Shown: positions 6,992-10,421 of the stretch, one piece after another
Layout: the number at the start of each line of letters is the position of its first letter
Position numbering within the stretch: the stretch's first letter is position 1
NCBI GenBank assembly: GCA_900769095.1
Contig: CAAGFH010000046.1
Location: 1-10,421 of the forward strand
Direction of reading: 5' to 3'
Length of the DNA stretch: 10,421 nucleotides
Origin: Methanobacteriaceae archaeon
GTDB lineage: Archaea > Methanobacteriota > Methanobacteria > Methanobacteriales > Methanobacteriaceae
Program-made: the position numbers and the translations under genes
The notes under the pieces: generated by a model
Seen by the model: the letters and a program-made list of their open reading frames with translations, nothing else
Database searches by the model: none
What the model was told of the DNA's origin: nothing

Positions 6992-7630
6992 ATGGGAAGC
7001 AGATGGCAAATGGAAAAACACAATGACCCATATTATAAAAAAGCTAAAAAAGAAGAATACCGCTCAAGAGCATCATATAAACTCAAACAACTTGATAAAA
7101 AGTATAAAATCATAAAAGAAGGAAATACCGTAGTAGACCTTGGTGCAGCACCAGGAGGATGGTCTCAGGTTGCTCTTGAAAAAGTTGGAGAAGAAGGAAT
7201 CGTTGTTGGTGTTGATTTAAACAAATTTAAAAAATTCCATGAAGAAAACTATTATGGAATTAGAGGAGACTTTACAACACCAGAAGTTCAAGAAAAGATT
7301 ATGAGCCTCATTGGAGGTAAGGCAAAAGTAGTAATGTCTGATGCATCCCCTTCACTTTGTGGTATTAAAAACATTGACCAACTTAGATCAATTGATTTGG
7401 TTAATGTAGTTATTGAAATTGCTGAAAACATATTAGAAGAAAAAGGAAATCTTGTAATGAAAGTATTCCAGGGTCCTGAATATAAAAATATGTTAGATTC
7501 ACTTAAAGGTAAATTCAGACACGTAAGAACAACAAAACCAGCATCATCACGTAAAAAAAGTTCTGAAATGTACGTTGTTGGCTTAGAATATATGCCAAAT
7601 AAAAGAAATAGGAAAAAAAGAAAAAATTAA
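6992..7630 (+). CDS. rlmE: 23S rRNA (uridine-2'-O-)-methyltransferase RlmE/FtsJ, 212 aa
   Basis: SAM-dependent 2'-O-ribose methyltransferase of the FtsJ/RrmJ family, expected to modify the A-loop uridine of 23S rRNA (U2552 in E. coli numbering). The SAM motif [10 protein letters not shown] lies at residues 48-57. The K-D-K-E catalytic tetrad is visible as K30 (SRASYK), D117 (MSDASP), K157 (LVMKVFQG) and E192 (SSEMYVV). The C-terminus is a short basic tail (KRNRKKRKN), suited to RNA binding. The start is the ATG at 6992: GAGGGAT (6981-6987) precedes it and homologous sequence begins at MGSRW, whereas an extension back to 6938 would run into the phosphodiesterase in another frame. Its TAA stop overlaps the stop of the convergent downstream gene. 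Confidence 0.94.
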   Translation: MGSRWQMEKHNDPYYKKAKKEEYRSRASYKLKQLDKKYKIIKEGNTVVDLGAAPGGWSQVALEKVGEEGIVVGVDLNKFKKFHEENYYGIRGDFTTPEVQEKIMSLIGGKAKVVMSDASPSLCGIKNIDQLRSIDLVNVVIEIAENILEEKGNLVMKVFQGPEYKNMLDSLKGKFRHVRTTKPASSRKKSSEMYVVGLEYMPNKRNRKKRKN

Positions 7631-8046
7631 AGAGAATTATATGCATTTTGAGCAGCTTTAAGTTTTTCTTTAGCAAAAACTATTCTGCTGTCAACATCAT
7701 TTGATGGTTTACCAGCATCTAAAGCACTCTGAACATTCTCAATTGCCGAATTGGCACGAGATAGTTCAAGTTTAGCATCATTATAAACTTTCACATCACC
7801 TGCATCACCAGCATAATAAGTGGACTTGATATTGTCAAACTGGACAGACAAGTTACTATATTCTGCTTTAAGCTCTGCGAGCTCGTCATATTGTGTTCCA
7901 GATGATATTTCATTTGTAATGCTTGATGAAACCATACTGTATCCCACATATCCCACAACAATAATTGTTGAGATAATCATTATAATTCCAACAACTGAAA
8001 TCATCATGGATGTGGATTTAAATAAACTTAATCTTGATTTTCTCAT
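7627..8046 (-). CDS. Single-helix membrane protein with extracellular coiled coil, 139 aa
   Basis: Family not recognised. A short basic N-terminus ([10 protein letters not shown]) leads into one strong membrane helix at about residues 14-38 ([25 protein letters not shown]). This predicts an inside N-terminus and an outside C-terminal domain of about 100 residues. That domain is Ala/Leu/Glu/Lys/Asn-rich, with likely helical coiled-coil stretches at about 53-75 and 88-135. There are no cysteines and no enzyme motif; a structural or surface-anchored role is plausible but unproven. I chose the ATG at 8046 over the TTG at 8067 because GTGATGG (8051-8057) precedes it and the residues after it fit a membrane anchor. 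It is divergent from mcm, and its TAA overlaps that of rlmE. Confidence 0.75.
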   Translation of the reverse strand: MRKSRLSLFKSTSMMISVVGIIMIISTIIVVGYVGYSMVSSSITNEISSGTQYDELAELKAEYSNLSVQFDNIKSTYYAGDAGDVKVYNDAKLELSRANSAIENVQSALDAGKPSNDVDSRIVFAKEKLKAAQNAYNSL

Positions 8047-8082
8047 ATTACCATCACATAATATCAATGAAAAAAATATTCG

Positions 8083-8112
8083 TATATACTATATCTATAT
8101 TAGTATATAATT
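8083..8112. promoter_or_regulatory. Symmetric divergent promoter between mcm and the membrane-protein gene
   Basis: A 9-bp perfect inverted repeat, TATATACTA (8083-8091) and TAGTATATA (8101-8109), is separated by 9 bases. Each arm reads as a TATA-like box for one direction: TATATAAT (8104-8111) for mcm, about 65-70 bases before its ATG, and TATAGTATATA on the minus strand, about 40 bases before the ATG at 8046. TATA function is inferred from sequence and spacing. Confidence 0.5.
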
Positions 8113-8152
8113 TTTATTACAAAGAATAATTTGAACAAAATTTTTTTTAACT

Positions 8153-8176
8153 ATGAAAAAAATAATAATAAGATAA
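8153..8176 (+). other. Seven-codon upstream reading frame overlapping the mcm start
   Basis: An ATG at 8153 encodes MKKIIIR and stops at TAA (8174-8176), whose last A is the first base of the mcm ATG (TAATG). It could act as a leader peptide that couples termination to mcm initiation, since mcm has no clear ribosome-binding site of its own. However, this mini-frame also lacks one, and the A/T-rich context makes chance likely. Confidence 0.25.
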
Positions 8177-10176
8177 TGAATTCAACTACTAAATCACAAA
8201 CATCAATTGCAAAATTCGAAGAGTTTTTTGCTACATTATATAAGGATGACGTATTCAGTATTCTTGAAAAGTATCCTGACGAAAGAACACTTAATGTAGA
8301 TTACACCACATTAGAGATATTTGATCCTGATTTAGCGGATTTATTGATTGAAAAACCAGAAGAAGTCATAAACTCTGCTAAAATTGCTATCAAAAATATT
8401 GACCCTCTTGTTAAAGATGCAGATTTAAATATCCGTTTTGAACATTTAAGTAACATTATTCCATTAAAAACACTTTTAAGTAAATATATTGGAACATTTG
8501 TTGCAGCAGACGGAATTGTAAGAAAAACTGATGAAATCAGACCACGTATCGAAACTGGAGTATTTGAATGTAGAGGATGTATGAGACTACATGAAGTAGA
8601 ACAAACTTCTGCAAACCACATTATTGAACCATCATTATGTAGTGAATGTGGTGGAAGATCATTTAGATTGCTTCAAGAAGAATCAAAATACGTTGATACT
8701 CAAACTGCAAGAATGCAAGAACCATTGGAAAACTTGTCTGGAGGAACTGAACCTAAACAGATGCTAATGATTTTAGAAGACGATTTAGTAGATAAATTAA
8801 ATCCAGGAGATAAAGTAAGAATTACTGGAACATTAAAAACCTTCAGAGAAGAAAGAAGTGGTAAATTTAAAAATTATATTTATGTAAATCATATTGAAGC
8901 TCTTGAACAGGAATTTGAAGAATTACACCTCTCAGAAGAGGATGAAGAAGAAATTCTTGAATTATCAAAAGACCCTCATATTTACGAAAAAATCATCAAA
9001 TCAACTGCACCTTCCATTAAAGGATACAGAGATGTAAAAGAAGCTATTGCATTGCAGTTATTTGGAGGAGCATCAAAACAGCTTGAAGACGAAACAAAGC
9101 TAAGAGGAGATATCCACATTCTCATAGTAGGGGACCCAGGTATTGGTAAGTCCCAGATATTGAAATATGTATCAAGATTAGCTCCTAGAAGTATTTATAC
9201 AAGTGGTAAAGGTACAACAGGTGCAGGTTTAACTGCTGCTGCAGTAAGAGATGAACTTGGTGGATGGTCTCTTGAAGCAGGTGCATTAGTACTTGGGGAC
9301 CAAGGTAATGTTTGTGTTGACGAGCTCGATAAAATGAGATCTGAAGACAGATCCGCGCTTCACGAAGCTTTAGAACAACAAACTGTAAGTATTGCAAAAG
9401 CAGGAATTATGGCAACTTTAAACTCCAGATGTTCTGTACTTGCAGCTGCAAACCCTAAATTTGGAAGATTTGACAGATACAAAATACTTGCAGAGCAAAT
9501 TGACTTGCCAGCACCGATTATTTCTCGTTTCGATTTGATTTTTGTAATTGAAGATAAACCAAGCAGAGAAAAGGATTCAGAATTAGCAGAGCATATTTTG
9601 AAAACTCACCAGTTCAATACTGTTGATTATGAAATTGAACCTGAATTACTTAGAAAATACATTGCATATGCTCGTAAAAACGTTAATCCAAGATTAACTG
9701 AAGATGCAAATAATGTTTTAAAAGAGTTCTATGTAAGTACAAGAAACAGTAATCCTGAAGAACAAGGAGCAGTTCCAATCACAGCAAGACAATTAGAAGC
9801 TATTATTCGTTTATCAGAAGCTAGTGCTAAGATTAAACTTAAAGAAACTGTTGAAAGAGAAGACGCTGAAAAAGCAGTTAGATTACAAATGGCATGTCTT
9901 AAAGAGGTTGGTGTGGATCCTGAAACTGGAGAAATTGATTCTGATATTGTCAGTGGTGGAACACCAAAATCTGACAGAGACAAGATAAAGTTGGTTACTG
10001 AAGAAATAAAACAACTTGAAGAAGAATACAACGGAGAAGCTCCTTTAAACGTTATTTTATCCAATATGAGTGATAAATACGGAGTAAGTGAAGATAAAAC
10101 AGAACAAATTATTAAAAACTTACGTCAAAAAGGAGTTATTTACGAACCAACACCAGGATACTATAAAGAGGCTTAA
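8176..10176 (+). CDS. mcm: Replicative minichromosome maintenance helicase MCM, 666 aa
   Basis: Hexameric AAA+ DNA helicase of the archaeal replication fork. The N-terminal domain includes a zinc-binding site, CRGC (C132, C135) and CSEC (C155, C158), then an OB fold. The AAA+ domain has Walker A GDPGIGKS (319-326, K325), Walker B VCVDELD (379-385), sensor 1 AAANP (423-427), the arginine finger SRFD (R451) and a sensor 2-region arginine in PITARQLE (R538). A winged-helix-like C-terminus covers about 600-666. I place the start at the ATG 8176, not the in-frame TTG at 8131. This gives 666 residues, the length I recall for Methanothermobacter MCM, and the sequence aligns from the start ([19 protein letters not shown]). 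No intein is present. There is no good ribosome-binding site. A hairpin and T-run terminate it, and aIF2-beta follows. Confidence 0.96.
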   Translation: MNSTTKSQTSIAKFEEFFATLYKDDVFSILEKYPDERTLNVDYTTLEIFDPDLADLLIEKPEEVINSAKIAIKNIDPLVKDADLNIRFEHLSNIIPLKTLLSKYIGTFVAADGIVRKTDEIRPRIETGVFECRGCMRLHEVEQTSANHIIEPSLCSECGGRSFRLLQEESKYVDTQTARMQEPLENLSGGTEPKQMLMILEDDLVDKLNPGDKVRITGTLKTFREERSGKFKNYIYVNHIEALEQEFEELHLSEEDEEEILELSKDPHIYEKIIKSTAPSIKGYRDVKEAIALQLFGGASKQLEDETKLRGDIHILIVGDPGIGKSQILKYVSRLAPRSIYTSGKGTTGAGLTAAAVRDELGGWSLEAGALVLGDQGNVCVDELDKMRSEDRSALHEALEQQTVSIAKAGIMATLNSRCSVLAAANPKFGRFDRYKILAEQIDLPAPIISRFDLIFVIEDKPSREKDSELAEHILKTHQFNTVDYEIEPELLRKYIAYARKNVNPRLTEDANNVLKEFYVSTRNSNPEEQGAVPITARQLEAIIRLSEASAKIKLKETVEREDAEKAVRLQMACLKEVGVDPETGEIDSDIVSGGTPKSDRDKIKLVTEEIKQLEEEYNGEAPLNVILSNMSDKYGVSEDKTEQIIKNLRQKGVIYEPTPGYYKEA

Positions 10177-10197
10177 TTGCCTCCCCATTATTTTTTT
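10168..10197 (+). terminator. Intrinsic-like terminator at the end of mcm
   Basis: A hairpin with stem GAGGC (10168-10172) and GCCTC (10179-10183) and a 6-base loop has the mcm TAA stop partly in the loop. A run of seven T follows at 10191-10197. Archaeal termination depends mainly on the T-run, so the hairpin may only assist. The pair separates mcm transcription from the aIF2-beta gene. Confidence 0.55.
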
Positions 10198-10274
10198 ATT
10201 AAAATAAAATTTTTAATGTAAAATGTTAATGCTATATAAAATTAACAATACATTAATAAATGATTAAAATAAAA

Positions 10275-10283
10275 TTTAATATA
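10275..10283 (+). promoter_or_regulatory. TATA-like box of the aIF2-beta gene
   Basis: TTTAATATA, preceded by A-rich sequence, lies about 35-40 bases before the ATG at 10318. A start about 25 bases downstream would give a leader of only some 10-15 bases that still contains the ribosome-binding site. With the mcm terminator upstream, this argues for independent transcription. Confidence 0.5.
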
Positions 10284-10306
10284 TTATACTTATACTAATT
10301 TTCACG

Positions 10307-10310
10307 GGAG
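10307..10310 (+). promoter_or_regulatory. Ribosome-binding site GGAG for aIF2-beta
   Basis: GGAG, within CGGGAGAG, lies 7 bases before the ATG at 10318. It is one of the clearest purine-rich sites in the window, in keeping with a highly translated gene. Confidence 0.75.
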
Positions 10311-10317
10311 AGATAAC

Positions 10318-10421
10318 ATGGATAAATACGAAGATTTATTAGAAAGAGCAATTGACCAATTACCTCCAGAAGTATTTGAACACAAAAGGTTCAAAATTCC
10401 TAAAGCTTATTCCGATATCCA
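10318..10421 (+). CDS. eif2b: Translation initiation factor aIF2 subunit beta (3' end beyond window)
   Basis: Only the first 34 codons are present. MDKYEDLLERAIDQLPPEVF followed by EHKRFKIPKAYSDI is the distinctive N-terminus of archaeal aIF2-beta. This is the helical segment that binds aIF2-gamma, plus the start of the central domain; the zinc ribbon lies outside the window. With the alpha and gamma subunits the protein brings initiator Met-tRNA to the small ribosomal subunit. A strong GGAG site and a TATA-like box precede it. It follows mcm in the same direction, an arrangement I recall from Methanothermobacter, but the terminator between them suggests separate transcripts. Confidence 0.9.
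   Translation, partial: MDKYEDLLERAIDQLPPEVFEHKRFKIPKAYSDI

Noticed and set aside
8131..8175. N-terminal extension of MCM from the TTG at 8131 ([15 protein letters not shown])
   Set aside because: The added residues are A/T-run translation with no counterpart in the recalled MCM sequence. The ATG at 8176 gives the expected 666 residues, and 8131 lies close to the predicted transcript start.
8900..9800. Possible intein in MCM
   Set aside because: The Walker A, Walker B, sensor and arginine-finger regions are contiguous and the total length is normal.
1..10421. tRNA, rRNA, riboswitch or defence-system genes
   Set aside because: I found no tRNA-like cloverleaf, rRNA segment, recognisable riboswitch core, restriction, toxin-antitoxin or cas gene. 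The window is housekeeping genes plus one insertion sequence.

Overview
The window looks like chromosome from a low-GC methanogenic archaeon of the Methanobacteriales, most likely Methanobrevibacter or a close relative. The evidence is a single archaeal MCM helicase of 666 codons that closely resembles, from memory, the Methanothermobacter MCM, followed by the start of archaeal aIF2-beta. An archaeal Lhr-type helicase and PurP, the archaeal purine-pathway enzyme, are also present. Several ribosome-binding sites read GGTGAT or GGAG, and the intergenic DNA is very A/T-rich with TATA-like boxes. The genus is an inference; archaeal and Methanobacteriales are well supported.

Layout. Positions 1-3668 (+) are a tight, apparently co-transcribed run: an Lhr-family helicase cut off at the left edge, a small flavodoxin and two small membrane proteins. 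Positions 3667-5047 hold a complete insertion sequence with 28-bp perfect terminal inverted repeats, an 8-bp target duplication (AAAAAAAT) and a 401-aa zinc-ribbon DDE transposase on the minus strand. It resembles the ISM1 group described from Methanobrevibacter. It landed inside the stop codon of the last (+) gene, yet the protein is unchanged because TAA became TGA. Positions 5073-6164 (-) encode PurP. Positions 6165-6456 are a divergent promoter region. Positions 6457-7630 (+) hold an MJ0936/YfcE-type phosphodiesterase and the 23S rRNA 2'-O-methyltransferase RlmE as a two-gene unit. Positions 7627-8046 (-) encode a small one-helix membrane protein with a probable coiled coil, whose stop overlaps that of rlmE. 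Positions 8176-10176 (+) encode MCM, followed by a hairpin and T-run terminator. From 10318 the first 34 codons of aIF2-beta are seen before the edge.

Functional picture. Most of the window is housekeeping: replicative helicase, nucleic-acid helicase, purine synthesis, ribosome modification and translation initiation. Small membrane proteins of unknown role are interspersed. I see no defence island, CRISPR array, prophage, RNA gene or clearly new multi-gene system. The points most worth a second look are the insertion sequence that preserves a stop codon, a seven-codon upstream reading frame that ends on the mcm start codon, a symmetric divergent promoter between mcm and the small membrane-protein gene, and the uncharacterised small membrane proteins.
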